Source of the DNA: Caproicibacter sp047777415
GTDB lineage: Bacteria > Bacillota > Clostridia > Oscillospirales > Acutalibacteraceae
NCBI GenBank assembly: GCA_047777415.1
Contig: JBKEEO010000001.1
Span: 248,001-312,000 of the forward strand
Direction of reading: 5' to 3'
Length of the DNA: 64,000 bases
Position numbers and translations under genes: made by a program. The notes beneath the pieces were generated by a model. That model saw nothing but the letters and a program-made list of their open reading frames with translations, made no database searches and was not told the origin of the DNA. This document shows, piece by piece, positions 40,647-50,216 of this stretch (position 1 is its first letter; each line of letters opens with the position of its first letter).

Positions 40647-41378
40647 TTAAAGTTTAGAAATATCCACGGCCTGATCCAGAACATCGTCATACATTTTTAT
40701 TGCTTGCGCACAGGTTTGTAGTCCCCTCTGCGAAGCAAGTGCATTCGTCAGTTCTTCCGTCATATTAACATTGGATTTTTCCAGTGCTTGCCACAGCACG
40801 TTTGGATTTGTGATACGTGCGGCAGGTGTTCCCTGAAACATTCCTTCTCCCGCCGTTTGAAGTGCCGCATTGTCTTCAAATTGATAAACTGCCAATTGTC
40901 CGATAAAATTTTCGCCAACGAACAAATTGCCTTGCCCGTCCGCCGTGATATCGTCCGTGCAGGGACGAATCGGATTGCTGTTTCCGTCGAGCACTCTGCC
41001 CTGACCTTTCAGCACCAAATAACCGTCGCTGTCTATATTGAAACTGCCGTTTCTGGTATAAACCACTCCATTTTCTCCCTGAACGGCGAAAAAGCCATCT
41101 CCGTTAATGGCAAAATCCAGTTTACGGCCGGTTTGGTCAATGTCCCCTTGCTCATAATTGATGACCGCTTCGTCAGCCGTATTCATCAGTGCAGCCGAGC
41201 CAATTGGCGTTCTATGTTGATCGATTCGTTCAATAACCATATTTCCAAACGTTTCCGTCACGACGCGGGATTTTTTAAATCCATTGGTTTCTACATTGGC
41301 AACATTGTTGCTTATCGTATTCAGTACTCTGCTCTGCGTCAGGATACCGGAACCCAGCATATAAAATCCTCTAACCAT
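40647..41378 (-). CDS. flgF: flagellar rod/hook-basal body protein, FlgF-like (FlhO-type)
   Basis: 243 residues from ATG 41378 (AGGGGG upstream). It has the axial-protein N-terminus LTQSRVLNTISNNVANVETN-GFKKSR, the core GVVYTRNGSFNIDSDGYLV and the C-terminal SNVNMTEELTNALASQRGLQ. It is a rod component exported by the type III gate. It is followed 23 bp later by the FlgG-like paralogue. Assignment to FlgF or FlhO rests on order and length, not on a distinctive motif. Confidence 0.87.
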   Translation of the reverse strand: MVRGFYMLGSGILTQSRVLNTISNNVANVETNGFKKSRVVTETFGNMVIERIDQHRTPIGSAALMNTADEAVINYEQGDIDQTGRKLDFAINGDGFFAVQGENGVVYTRNGSFNIDSDGYLVLKGQGRVLDGNSNPIRPCTDDITADGQGNLFVGENFIGQLAVYQFEDNAALQTAGEGMFQGTPAARITNPNVLWQALEKSNVNMTEELTNALASQRGLQTCAQAIKMYDDVLDQAVDISKL

Positions 41379-41400
41379 CAAGATATCCCCCCTTTATCCT

Positions 41401-42177
41401 TTATTGCTTTAAGTAATTTTCCAAACTCTTTTTTAACTTTCTCAAGGCGCTGGAATGAATTTGGGACACCCTTGACTCACTGATCCCCATAACAGCGGAA
41501 ATTTCTTTGATTTTTAGCTGTTCTTTATAGTAAAGCGATATGACAAGTTTTTCTTTCTCTGCAAGCTTTTCTATATCTTTTTCCAGCATACTGCGCAGCT
41601 CTTTTTCTGCCATAGCCTGTTCCGGACCTTCGATACATTCGGAAGAACTTCTCAGCGCAAAATGTTCAACACCCTTTTCATAAACCAGCTCTTCAAAGGA
41701 CAACATATTCATCGAGCATGTTTCCGCCAGCATTTTTTCATACTCCGGCAGACTGATATTCATGTAATCCGCAATTTCCTGTTCAGTGGGACTTCTCCCC
41801 AAACGCTGATTCAGTATTTCATCCGCTTCATTAATTGCTTTTGCGATTTTCTTCAGCCTGCGGGGAAAACAATCCTGTCGTCGTATATAGTCGATCATGG
41901 CACCCCGGATTTTAATGGATGCAAAAGTCTCGAACTTTACATTCTTCATCCTGTCGAACTTTGCAATGGCATCCATCAGCGCAATTAAGCCTTCACTTAT
42001 TATATCGTCTAAATAGTTAAAATACTGATAGCGTCCGACAATTTTTATCGCTATGCAGCGAACGAGGTAGCTGTATTGACGAATCAGTTCGTTGCGCGTT
42101 TCCACATCACCATCTCTGCTGTACCGCGCCCAAAGCTCTTGAACCGGTATTTCCTTAAGACCGTACTGTTTCGTCAT
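41401..42177 (-). CDS. fliA: flagellar sigma factor FliA/SigD
   Basis: 258 residues from ATG 42177 (AAAGGAGAG). Sigma regions are in order: region 2 NELIRQYSYLVRCIAIKIVG, then YFNYLDDIISEGLIALMDAI and FETFASIKIRGAMIDYIRRQ; region 3 RLGRSPTEQEIADYM; region 4 EKEKLVISLYYKEQLKIKEI and GISESRVSQIHSSALRKLK. It directs late flagellar and chemotaxis transcription from TAAA-N15-GCCGATAA sites; several such sites are in this window. FlgM, encoded at 62420, should hold it inactive until hook completion. It lies directly after flhA, without flhF and flhG between them. Confidence 0.96.
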   Translation of the reverse strand: MTKQYGLKEIPVQELWARYSRDGDVETRNELIRQYSYLVRCIAIKIVGRYQYFNYLDDIISEGLIALMDAIAKFDRMKNVKFETFASIKIRGAMIDYIRRQDCFPRRLKKIAKAINEADEILNQRLGRSPTEQEIADYMNISLPEYEKMLAETCSMNMLSFEELVYEKGVEHFALRSSSECIEGPEQAMAEKELRSMLEKDIEKLAEKEKLVISLYYKEQLKIKEISAVMGISESRVSQIHSSALRKLKKSLENYLKQ

Positions 42178-42206
42178 GCAGCTCTCTCCTTTCTGTAATG
42201 GCCTCA

Positions 42207-44264
42207 TCATGAAAGCGTAACGTTAGCAACCGCCTGAATCTGGATATTATTATCCAGCTCACTGAAAGAAAGAACCACAGCACGCGGGTAAAACTGCTGC
42301 AGCAGCTTGCTGAAATAAATTCGCACCACAGGAGAAGTTAAAATCACAGGGGTATTGACAACATCACGCACTTTTGAAATGCAGTCTGTAAGATTTGTGA
42401 GAATCTTTTGCGTCGTCTGGGGATCCAGTGACAAATACGTTCCGTGTTCATTTTTGCTGATTGCATTGACAATTGTCTTTTCCACGTCGTTATCCAACGT
42501 AATAACCTTGATTTGGCTGCCTTCCGCCCATTTGCGGGTGATTGTGCGGTGCAATGCCTGCCGAACATATTCCGTCATCATATTCGGGTCTCGCGCTGAG
42601 GATGCATTATTCGAAATCGTTTCCAAAATAGTCTGCATATCACGAATAGGTACACCCTCTTTGAGCAACGAACAAAGAACTTTCTGCAAATTGCTGTATG
42701 TAATGATATTCGGCACAACATCGGACACCAAAGATGCATCGTAAGTTTTGACACTTTCCAGAAGTCGGCTGACTTCCTGCCGCGACAGCAGTTCGTCCGC
42801 ATGCTGGCGTACTGTTTCGGAAAGGTGGGTAACCACAACCGAAAGGGGATCAATCACTGTATAACCGTAAATTTCCGCCATGTCTTTCTTGTCAGGGGTA
42901 ATCCATTTGCTCGGGATTCCATAAGCCGGTTCTATGGTGTCGATACCGTCAATTTCTCCCGTCAGATTACCGGGATCCAGTGCAAGCAAATAATCCACAA
43001 GAATTTCTCCGCGGGCAACTTCTTCTCCCTTAATTTTAATGACATATTGGTTTGGATTGAGCAATCCGTTGTCTCTTAGCCGCACACTGGGAACCACCAT
43101 TCCCATCTCCACGGCAAACTGTTTGCGGAAGGACACCAAACGCTCAATAAAACTGCTTCCGCTGGACTCGTCCACCAATGGAATTAAGCTGTATCCAAAT
43201 TCCATTTCAATGGCATCCAATGGGAGAAGATCATAAATATGGTCAATATTTCTGTAATAGTCAGTTTCATCCTCTTGCCCGGCTGCAGTTGCAGCACCCG
43301 CAGTCTGCTCTGCCGGAACAGCCGACTGTTCAACTTTTCTCCTTAGCATTAATCCGGAACCAATCAAGAAAACAGAAAGAAGTATAAGCTGAACGTGGGG
43401 CATGCCGGGGATTAAGTTTAGCGCAAATATTCCACAGCCTGCCAACAAGATAACCATGGATTGCGATGAAAACTGACGGGACACATCGGCACCCAGCGTA
43501 GAGTTGGAGGCCGCCCGGGTTACGATCATACCTGTTGCTGTCGAAACCAGAAGTGCCGGAACCTGGGAAACCAGCCCATCACCGACAGTTGCTATGGAGT
43601 AGATATTCAATACTTCTCCAAAAGAGTGCCCTCCCTGCACCATGCCAACAATTAATCCGCCGATAAAATTAATAAAAGTAATCACGATGGACATAATCGC
43701 GTCGCCTTTAACGAACTTGCTGGCGCCGTCCATCGAGCCATAGAATTCCGCTTCCCGTTGAATATCTTCACGGCGTTTTCTTGCCGTTTGTTCATCAATC
43801 AATCCGGAATTTAAATCCGCGTCAATGGCCATCTGTTTGCCGGGCATCGCGTCCAAGCGGAATCTCGCTGCCACTTCGGAAACGCGTTCTGCACCTTTTG
43901 TGATAACCAAGAACTGTACGAGTACAATAATCAGAAACACCACAAACCCAACGACGATATTTCCCTGCAGCACGAAACTGCCGAATGTTTTAATCACTTG
44001 GCCGGCCTCGCCGGAATGGGACAAAATCTGCCTCGTGGATGATATATTCAGCGCAAGCCGAAACAGCGTGGTAATGAGAAGGACGGATGGAAAAACGGAA
44101 AAATCCAGTGCATTCTTGATATACATGGTAAGGAGCAAAATAACCAGCGACAAGGAAATATTGATAATAAACATCATATCCAGTATAGCTGGCTGCAGAG
44201 GGATGATGATAAGCGCAATGATTAGAATGACAAACAGTGAAACAATATGACTGAGCGGTTTCAT
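42207..44264 (-). CDS. flhA: flagellar export gate protein FlhA
   Basis: 685 residues from ATG 44264, which overlaps the flhB stop (ATGA) and has AAGGAGAGG upstream. About eight transmembrane segments occupy residues 1-310, with the FHIPEP-type cytoplasmic loop RFRLDAMPGKQMAIDADLNS-GLI near 145-165. The C-terminal cytoplasmic domain (about 330-685) forms the nonameric ring that binds chaperone-substrate complexes. It is an essential part of the proton-driven flagellar type III export gate. Confidence 0.97.
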   Translation of the reverse strand: MKPLSHIVSLFVILIIALIIIPLQPAILDMMFIINISLSLVILLLTMYIKNALDFSVFPSVLLITTLFRLALNISSTRQILSHSGEAGQVIKTFGSFVLQGNIVVGFVVFLIIVLVQFLVITKGAERVSEVAARFRLDAMPGKQMAIDADLNSGLIDEQTARKRREDIQREAEFYGSMDGASKFVKGDAIMSIVITFINFIGGLIVGMVQGGHSFGEVLNIYSIATVGDGLVSQVPALLVSTATGMIVTRAASNSTLGADVSRQFSSQSMVILLAGCGIFALNLIPGMPHVQLILLSVFLIGSGLMLRRKVEQSAVPAEQTAGAATAAGQEDETDYYRNIDHIYDLLPLDAIEMEFGYSLIPLVDESSGSSFIERLVSFRKQFAVEMGMVVPSVRLRDNGLLNPNQYVIKIKGEEVARGEILVDYLLALDPGNLTGEIDGIDTIEPAYGIPSKWITPDKKDMAEIYGYTVIDPLSVVVTHLSETVRQHADELLSRQEVSRLLESVKTYDASLVSDVVPNIITYSNLQKVLCSLLKEGVPIRDMQTILETISNNASSARDPNMMTEYVRQALHRTITRKWAEGSQIKVITLDNDVEKTIVNAISKNEHGTYLSLDPQTTQKILTNLTDCISKVRDVVNTPVILTSPVVRIYFSKLLQQFYPRAVVLSFSELDNNIQIQAVANVTLS

Positions 44265-45337
44265 CTTTCCTCTCCTTCCTGTTTCAAACGATATACCCAC
44301 GCCATAACCTCGGCCAGTGCCTGGTAAAATTCCGGCGGAATCTGGTCATTGACTTCAACCGACGCATAGAGGGCTCGAGCCAACGGCCGATCCTCCTTCA
44401 TGGGGATATGATACATTTGAGCAATTTCTATAATCTTTAATGCCAAGTAATCCTGCCCTTTCGCAACCACAACAGGTGCGGCGTCCTCCTGAGCATCATA
44501 TCGGAGCGCTACGGCAACATGGGTGGGGTTCCTGATGACAACATCTGCTTTCGGAACTTGCTGCATCATACGCCGGTTGGATATTCTTCGTTGAACTTGG
44601 CGAATTCTTCCCTTAATTTCCGGGTTTCCTTCCAGTTGTTTATATTCTTCCTTGACTTCCTGTTTTGTCATGCGGATACTTCGTTCATATTCCCACCATT
44701 GATAAACGTAATCCGCGGCGGAAATTGCAATAAAGACTAGCGTCATTTGAAGAACCATATCCATAATGGCATTCATCATGGTAACGCTGGACTGAAAAAC
44801 ATCACCGTACATCATTGCAATGCATCCGGCAATGATTTTTTTAATTTGTATATATATGACATACCCAATGGCAATTGTTTTCAACATTGATTTAATCAGC
44901 TCCGCAATGGAGCGAATGGAAAATAAACGCTGAAACCCTTGAATAGGGCTGATATTGGAGAGTTTAAACTTGATTTTTTCTCCGGAAAATTTAAATCTTG
45001 TCTGAGCACCGGTAGCCAACACTGCGGCCAGCAGCGATGCAATTAACACGGGAGCACAGACGAGCAAAAGTGTCATCCAGGCATCCCGAAAAACATCCAT
45101 GGCGGTCGCTTGCGTTACAACAGTTTTTGTGCCTACATAAGAGAGATATTTGACAATAAAATTGAATAAGTAACGGTAGAGATAAGGGAATGTAACGCGT
45201 AATATAACGAACACCGTCAAGATGGAGACAGAACTGACCACATCTGCGCTTTGAAAAATATTACCTTTTTTTCGCTCATCTTTTCTTTTTTTCGGCGTTG
45301 CTTTTTCCGTTTTATTCTCTGACGATGTCTCCGGCAT
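44261..45337 (-). CDS. flhB: flagellar export switch protein FlhB
   Basis: 358 residues. A charged N-terminus (TEKATPKKRKDERKKGNIFQ) precedes four membrane segments (about 30-210). The cytoplasmic domain carries the autocleavage motif in VIRNPTHVAVALRYD (about 265-280). Cleavage between Asn and Pro lets export switch from rod/hook to filament substrates on the signal of FliK. It is overlapped at its 3' end by flhA. A second, stand-alone FlhB C-terminal domain is encoded at 29685. Confidence 0.97.
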   Translation of the reverse strand: MPETSSENKTEKATPKKRKDERKKGNIFQSADVVSSVSILTVFVILRVTFPYLYRYLFNFIVKYLSYVGTKTVVTQATAMDVFRDAWMTLLLVCAPVLIASLLAAVLATGAQTRFKFSGEKIKFKLSNISPIQGFQRLFSIRSIAELIKSMLKTIAIGYVIYIQIKKIIAGCIAMMYGDVFQSSVTMMNAIMDMVLQMTLVFIAISAADYVYQWWEYERSIRMTKQEVKEEYKQLEGNPEIKGRIRQVQRRISNRRMMQQVPKADVVIRNPTHVAVALRYDAQEDAAPVVVAKGQDYLALKIIEIAQMYHIPMKEDRPLARALYASVEVNDQIPPEFYQALAEVMAWVYRLKQEGEER

Positions 45338-45355
45338 TGCAATCCCCCCTTTGTG

Positions 45356-46123
45356 CTAGACCAGCATGGCATAAAGGCTGCTGATCCTGTCAAACATGAG
45401 GGTTATTAACCGTTCCAAGAAAGCAGAGTAGGACGGAACCAGAATAAGCATAACCAAAAAACCCAGCAAAAGTTTCAAATGAATCTGAACAGTAAAGATA
45501 TCAATCTGCGGCACTGCACGCATCATCAGACCCGTGCCAATTTCCCCGATTATCTGAATTGCCACCATGGGCAAAGCCAGTTTCACCGAGTAAATCAGCA
45601 TCTGCCCCAGCAAAGCAGCCAGGGCACCAAACTGGTCCGCACCAATCTGCAGGCTGTCGCCATAGGGGACAACCGCTCCCAATTTGACAAAGACCTCTAC
45701 CAGCGTTAAGTGCGCATTTGTAATAAAGAACAGCATCAGAAGCATCGCATTGATCAGTGACGCAGAAAGCGGCATAGAAATATCGCTTTGCGGGTCATAA
45801 ACCTTTGCCATCGAAAGACCAACCTGCACGTCCGAAGTTTCACCGCCCATAACCAACACGGAAAAAAACAGCTGAATGATATAACCAACCATATAGCCGA
45901 CCAAAATCTCTTTTAACCCGGAAAAGAAAAGAACAATAAAAGAGTGAATTTCAATGGATCGATCCGGCGTAAGTTGATAGGTAAAGAAGGAAAGCATCAA
46001 GGTAAGTCCGATTTTAACCATATTGGGCAGATTCCGTCTGCCAAGGATTGGGTTAAAAAAGACACAGCCCGTCATGCGCAGAAAAATCAGCATAAGAAGC
46101 GTGTAATTATATTCCAGATTCAT
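45356..46123 (-). CDS. fliR: flagellar export protein FliR
   Basis: 255 residues, with about six hydrophobic segments and family features MLIFLRMTGCVFFNPILGRR at the start and GLIGFVVQLFF-like VGYMVGYIIQLFFSVLVMGG in the middle. FliR, with FliP and FliQ, builds the helical core of the export channel. It lies between fliQ and flhB with 14- and 18-bp gaps. Confidence 0.95.
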   Translation of the reverse strand: MNLEYNYTLLMLIFLRMTGCVFFNPILGRRNLPNMVKIGLTLMLSFFTYQLTPDRSIEIHSFIVLFFSGLKEILVGYMVGYIIQLFFSVLVMGGETSDVQVGLSMAKVYDPQSDISMPLSASLINAMLLMLFFITNAHLTLVEVFVKLGAVVPYGDSLQIGADQFGALAALLGQMLIYSVKLALPMVAIQIIGEIGTGLMMRAVPQIDIFTVQIHLKLLLGFLVMLILVPSYSAFLERLITLMFDRISSLYAMLV

Positions 46124-46137
46124 ATTCGCCCCCAGTT

Positions 46138-46404
46138 TCAGTTCAGGGCAGCAATCAAACTAAAGATATACTTCATAAAATCATTCATCACCTGCATAAT
46201 CCATGGTCCAAGCATTACCATGACAGCGGCAATGGTGAACAGCTTTGGAACAAAGGTAACGGTTTGTTCGTGGATCTGGGTAGCTGCCTGCAAAATAGCA
46301 ATCACTAGGCCCACCAACATACTGGTGACGAGTATCGGACCCGCTATTTTCAGCACCACTATCATTGCGGCCTGGGTAACTTCCATGACTTTTTCAATCG
46401 TCAT
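46138..46404 (-). CDS. fliQ: flagellar export protein FliQ
   Basis: 88 residues, two transmembrane helices (about 15-38 and 50-75) with the family string LKIAGPILVTSMLVGLVIAI-LQAATQIHEQT. Four copies join FliP and FliR in the export channel. ATG 46404 follows AAGGAGG. Confidence 0.95.
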   Translation of the reverse strand: MTIEKVMEVTQAAMIVVLKIAGPILVTSMLVGLVIAILQAATQIHEQTVTFVPKLFTIAAVMVMLGPWIMQVMNDFMKYIFSLIAALN

Positions 46405-46427
46405 CTGTGTGCCTCCTTAAGCCCGGT

Positions 46428-47216
46428 CTACAAGTTAAAACTTGTAGCCAGTGTTTTAAACAACAAATCCCAGCCATTCACAAGGACAAAAAGCAACAGT
46501 TTAAACGGCAGGGAAATTGTTGCCGGCGGAAGCATAATCATGCCCATGCTCATTAGGGTGCTGGATACAATCATGTCAATAATCATAAAAGGTATGTACA
46601 GGAGAAAGCCGATGATAAACGCTCTCTTAAGCTCGCTTGTCATGAACGCCGGAATCACCAGCGTGATCGGCATTTGTTCAACGGGAGTAGAGCTATCCTG
46701 TTTTGACAGATTAATAAATAGATTTAGATCCTCTTTCTTGGTATTTTTCAGCATAAACTCCTTAAGAGGTTCTCCCGCCTTGTGCAGGAATTCCTCCTGT
46801 GTAATTTGTTCTGCCTTATATGGCTGATACGCCTCCGTGTTGATTTTGGAAATAACCGGAGACATGATGAACAAAGTTAGAAACAACGATATTCCTATCA
46901 GCACCTGATTTGGCGGGGTTTGCTGCAGTCCCAGAGCATTGCGCAGAAAGCACAGGACTATTATGATGCGCGTAAAGCAAGTTGTCATAATAAGGATGGA
47001 CGGCAGGAGCGAAAGAATGGTAAGCATGGCGATAATTTCCAGCGTATTCGCACCATTGCCGTTGATGTTGACATCGACTGCTGCCGCCGATGCCCTCATG
47101 GGTAAAAATAAAGCTGCAGCGAAAAAAACTCCCATGAAGAGCAACACCTTTTTCAGGATTCTTCTCTTATGTACTCTTTTTTCTTTAGTTCCTGTCGTTT
47201 TTGTGCTTTCTTTCAT
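46428..47216 (-). CDS. fliP: flagellar export protein FliP
   Basis: 262 residues. A 22-residue basic extension precedes a signal-like hydrophobic stretch ending RASA, then the FliP core: LTILSLLPSILIMTTCFTRI, FLRNALGLQQTPPNQVLIGI, and FIIGFLLYIPFMIIDMIVSS near the end. Five copies form the export pore with FliQ and FliR. The start overlaps fliO by 32 nt and lacks a strong ribosome site, so it may be coupled; a start farther in (about residue 28) cannot be excluded. Confidence 0.94.
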   Translation of the reverse strand: MKESTKTTGTKEKRVHKRRILKKVLLFMGVFFAAALFLPMRASAAAVDVNINGNGANTLEIIAMLTILSLLPSILIMTTCFTRIIIVLCFLRNALGLQQTPPNQVLIGISLFLTLFIMSPVISKINTEAYQPYKAEQITQEEFLHKAGEPLKEFMLKNTKKEDLNLFINLSKQDSSTPVEQMPITLVIPAFMTSELKRAFIIGFLLYIPFMIIDMIVSSTLMSMGMIMLPPATISLPFKLLLFVLVNGWDLLFKTLATSFNL

Positions 47217-47577
47217 TGCCAGTCAAATCCAATCTGCCCTTGAGTAATGCATCGTTCAGGGCTTTTGCAAAATTTCGCCGGGCTCCAGGTGTGGAGATGT
47301 GAATCTCCGTTTCATCAATTTCCTTTAAAATTTCAATTCTCTCGGATGAAAAGCCAATTAAGTAACAGTTTCCGCAAATTTTTGCGATAACCAGTCCCTT
47401 ATCCGGTGCCAGTGCCACACGTTCCAGAATCTTGATATTGGCGGTATTCGCAACACTATTTGCTTTTTTGGCCAAATAGCGGCTGAGAATATAGCACAGA
47501 TACAGTACTGCTGCAATGGCAATCAATGCGAAAACCAGCGGCAATATGTCCGAGGCGTAGTTCATGCCCAGCTTCAT
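47185..47577 (-). CDS. fliO: flagellar assembly protein FliO
   Basis: 130 residues. One N-terminal transmembrane helix (about 12-32) is followed by a small basic cytoplasmic domain with the FliO/FliZ pattern IKILERVALAPDKGLVIAKI and CYLIGFSSERIEIL. FliO helps assemble the FliP ring. GGAGGATATTCC precedes ATG 47577. It overlaps fliP at its 3' end. Confidence 0.9.
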   Translation of the reverse strand: MKLGMNYASDILPLVFALIAIAAVLYLCYILSRYLAKKANSVANTANIKILERVALAPDKGLVIAKICGNCYLIGFSSERIEILKEIDETEIHISTPGARRNFAKALNDALLKGRLDLTGNERKHKNDRN

Positions 47578-47599
47578 GGAATATCCTCCGCGTTTTCTC

Positions 47600-47962
47600 T
47601 CATCCCAAGATACTCTTGACGGTTTTCATTATGCGCTCCGCTTTGAAAGGTTTGACAATAAAGTCCTTTGCCCCTTGTTTCAAGGCATCAACCACCATAG
47701 CTTCCTGACCCATGGCTGAGCACATAATGACGTTGGCATTTGGATCTTGGGCTTTAATTTCTTTCAGCGCCTGTAATCCATCCATAACGGGCATAGTAAT
47801 ATCCATGATAACTAAGTCCGGCTTTTCGGTTGCGTAGTTCGCAACAGCAACCTGCCCGTTATTTGCTTCCACAATGTTGGTATAGCCGTTTTTCGACAAA
47901 GTGTCCTTAATCATCATGCGCATAAAAGCAGCATCATCCACCAACATGATTTTCTTTTCCAT
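47600..47962 (-). CDS. cheY: chemotaxis response regulator CheY
   Basis: 120 residues, a single receiver with all phosphorylation residues: acidic pair in MLVDDAAFMRMM, phospho-Asp in LVIMDITMPVMDG (about residue 55), Thr/Ser in IMCSAMG and Lys in IVKPFK. Phosphorylated by CheA, it binds FliM/FliY at the switch and controls rotation. Located between fliY and fliO, the normal Gram-positive position. TAGGAGG precedes the start. Confidence 0.96.
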   Translation of the reverse strand: MEKKIMLVDDAAFMRMMIKDTLSKNGYTNIVEANNGQVAVANYATEKPDLVIMDITMPVMDGLQALKEIKAQDPNANVIMCSAMGQEAMVVDALKQGAKDFIVKPFKAERIMKTVKSILG

Positions 47963-48002
47963 CGAGTATCCTCCTATAAATATTGTAATGCAAGTTCGAT
48001 TC

Positions 48003-49118
48003 TTAAACCAGTTTCATGATTTCATCACTGTTGATTACTTCTGTAATTCGAACACCGTAAAAATCGTCCACCACCACAACATTCCCTTTTGCAATAGCCT
48101 TTCCATTGACATAAACATCAACCTGGGAACCGGCCTGCTTATCCAGCTCCACAATTGTGCCAACAGAAAAGTCTAAAATATCTTTAATCTTTTTGGAAGT
48201 CCGTCCGATTTCCACTGTAACTTGCAGCGGAACGGACATAATCATGTTAAGATTGTTGGCTTCTTCCTTAGTAAGAGGAGACTTGGTTTCATCAAAACTT
48301 GGATAATGTGCTTTTTTGATCTTTCGGTCAACCTGCGGTTGAGATTTCGACTGAGGCTGCGGTGCATCGGGCATAACCGGAGCAGACGAATCTGCCGGTG
48401 TAACTTTTTCAGGTTCAGACTGAGCTTGAATTGACGAATTAGCCATTGGGGATTCTTCCCTTTCTATCTGTTTTTCCTCCATGACAGGTCCGGATTCGCT
48501 CTGGTTCTCTGTCTCTGAAGTCAATCCAAAATAGGAAACTAACTCCTTTGCAATGTCAATCGGCATAACAAAAATAAAGTCACTGTTTACCAGATCACCA
48601 ATCATCAAGTTAAAATAAACAGCACAGATATTGTCGTAATTCTCAAAATACTTTTGCTTAAACTGCTCTGAATTTCCGACCGGAAAAGAAGCCGGAGGGG
48701 AAATATTAATCTTTCTGTTCAAAAACTGAGAAAGCGCTGTGGCAGCGGCTCCCATCATCTGGTTCATTACTTCACAAATTGCACCAATATTCATCTCATC
48801 TAACACGAATTCTTCATCGGAAAAATCAGTTTGAAGCAACAAACCTACAATAACTTTGACATCCGACTGCTTCATAATCAGCATGTTTTTCCCGGAAAGT
48901 CCCTCAACATAATTGATTTCTACAGCAATGGCTGGTTCGTATGTTTTAATGTCGAATTCGCTGGTTTGCATCAGCTTTACTTCCGGTGTCGTTATGTTTA
49001 CCGGCTGTCCAAGCAATTCCGAAACGGAGGTCGCGGAGGAACCCAGACTGATATTTAAAATTTCGCCGATCGCATCGATCTCCATATTGGAAAGAAGCTT
49101 TTCTTGCTTTGGCTCCAA
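48003..49118 (-). CDS. fliY: flagellar switch protein and phosphatase FliY
   Basis: 371 residues from TTG 49118 (AAAGGTG 6 nt upstream; a GTG at 49127 overlaps that site). The N-terminal CheC-like phosphatase region has two Glu-x-x-Asn sites, in IGEILNISLGSSATS and ICEVMNQMMGAAATAL. A Pro/Gln/Ser-rich linker spans about 210-270. The C-terminal FliN domain (MIMSVPLQVTVEIGRTSKKI, then GTIVELDKQAGSQVDVYVNG) forms the C-ring. It dephosphorylates CheY-P at the switch. Confidence 0.94.
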   Translation of the reverse strand: MEPKQEKLLSNMEIDAIGEILNISLGSSATSVSELLGQPVNITTPEVKLMQTSEFDIKTYEPAIAVEINYVEGLSGKNMLIMKQSDVKVIVGLLLQTDFSDEEFVLDEMNIGAICEVMNQMMGAAATALSQFLNRKINISPPASFPVGNSEQFKQKYFENYDNICAVYFNLMIGDLVNSDFIFVMPIDIAKELVSYFGLTSETENQSESGPVMEEKQIEREESPMANSSIQAQSEPEKVTPADSSAPVMPDAPQPQSKSQPQVDRKIKKAHYPSFDETKSPLTKEEANNLNMIMSVPLQVTVEIGRTSKKIKDILDFSVGTIVELDKQAGSQVDVYVNGKAIAKGNVVVVDDFYGVRITEVINSDEIMKLV

Positions 49119-49142
49119 GACAATCACCTTTTTTCAAATAGT

Positions 49143-50141
49143 TTAATAGAGGACTTTCCCGATTCTTACGGCGTAATTTTTCTTTTTTACCCCGATTTGA
49201 CCTGTAAACCACTTCTGCTTTTCAACTTCCAGAACGATGGAGTCACTTCCTGCAGGAGTATCAAGCGGAATAATGTCTCCTTTCTGAAGTTCCAGCAAAT
49301 CTTTTAGCGTAACTTCCGCTTTTCCAAGCAACGCCGAAACAGTCAGCGGTGTATCCTTGAGGTTTTCCATAATTTGTTCTCTTCGCCGTTTTTCCTGTTC
49401 GGGATCAATCTTTCTGTTGACCTTGACATATTTGGAATCGAATATTTTAAATATTTCTTCCAATGAACTGGCGGGAAGACAAATGTTGAGGTTTCCCTTT
49501 AGGTCATTTAAAGTGACCTCTATTACGACAATAGCAGCCGACTCATCCGGCTGAATAAACTGAATCAGCTGCGCATTTGTCTCAATCCCGTCCATTGTAT
49601 GTTCCACATCAATATAATTTCCCCATGCATCCTGCATAAGAGGAGAAATTTGCTGAAAGAGGTATTCCAGAATGGAAATTTCTATCTCAGTATAATCACG
49701 ATCTACCTTGTAACCGCTTCCGTTCCCCCCAAGCATACGATCCAAGATGCTAAAAGAGATCGGTCTGGACATTTCTAGCAAAATTTGCTTGTCGTCAATG
49801 TTGTAATCCGAGTTATGTAACCCTATAACCCCAATCAGCACGGAATCGGTTAGGGCATTTGCGAATTCCTTGTATTCCTCTTCCTCAATCTGCAGCACTT
49901 CCGCTTGGCAATTCATACGCAGCATTCCAGACATGTGCAAACTAAACAGCCGTGAAAAACTTTCAAATATATTTTCGAGAAGCCGAATTTGCTCCCTTGT
50001 AAACTTTTTAGGAGAAAGGAAATCGTAATCTCTGACTTTCTGTCCGGACGTCTGCTCTTCAATCTCTTGGAAATCCATGCTGCCGCTCTGCAGACTTCCC
50101 AACAGGTCGTCTATTTGCTGCTGCGACAATACTTCCGCCAT
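49143..50141 (-). CDS. fliM: flagellar motor switch protein FliM
   Basis: 332 residues from ATG 50141. The N-terminal CheY-P-binding peptide EVLSQQQIDDLLGSL is followed by the CheC-like middle domain (YDFLSPKKFTREQIRLLENI, then DRMLGGNGSGYKVDRDYTEI) and the C-terminal FliN-like domain (LLGKAEVTLKDLLELQKGDI). It forms the C-ring with FliG and FliY and receives the chemotaxis signal. It directly follows motB; fliL, often placed here, is absent. Confidence 0.96.
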   Translation of the reverse strand: MAEVLSQQQIDDLLGSLQSGSMDFQEIEEQTSGQKVRDYDFLSPKKFTREQIRLLENIFESFSRLFSLHMSGMLRMNCQAEVLQIEEEEYKEFANALTDSVLIGVIGLHNSDYNIDDKQILLEMSRPISFSILDRMLGGNGSGYKVDRDYTEIEISILEYLFQQISPLMQDAWGNYIDVEHTMDGIETNAQLIQFIQPDESAAIVVIEVTLNDLKGNLNICLPASSLEEIFKIFDSKYVKVNRKIDPEQEKRRREQIMENLKDTPLTVSALLGKAEVTLKDLLELQKGDIIPLDTPAGSDSIVLEVEKQKWFTGQIGVKKKNYAVRIGKVLY

Positions 50142-50216
50142 ATGTACCACCATTCTTTGCTAGGATTCTGTAACTGCGCTCGGCCGCCGCCGAGGCAGAC
50201 GAAAAGAAAGGATGCT

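Noticed and set aside
40788..41483. 231-codon plus-strand frame opposite flgF and fliA
   Set aside because: Antisense to two certain flagellar genes and without a start signal.
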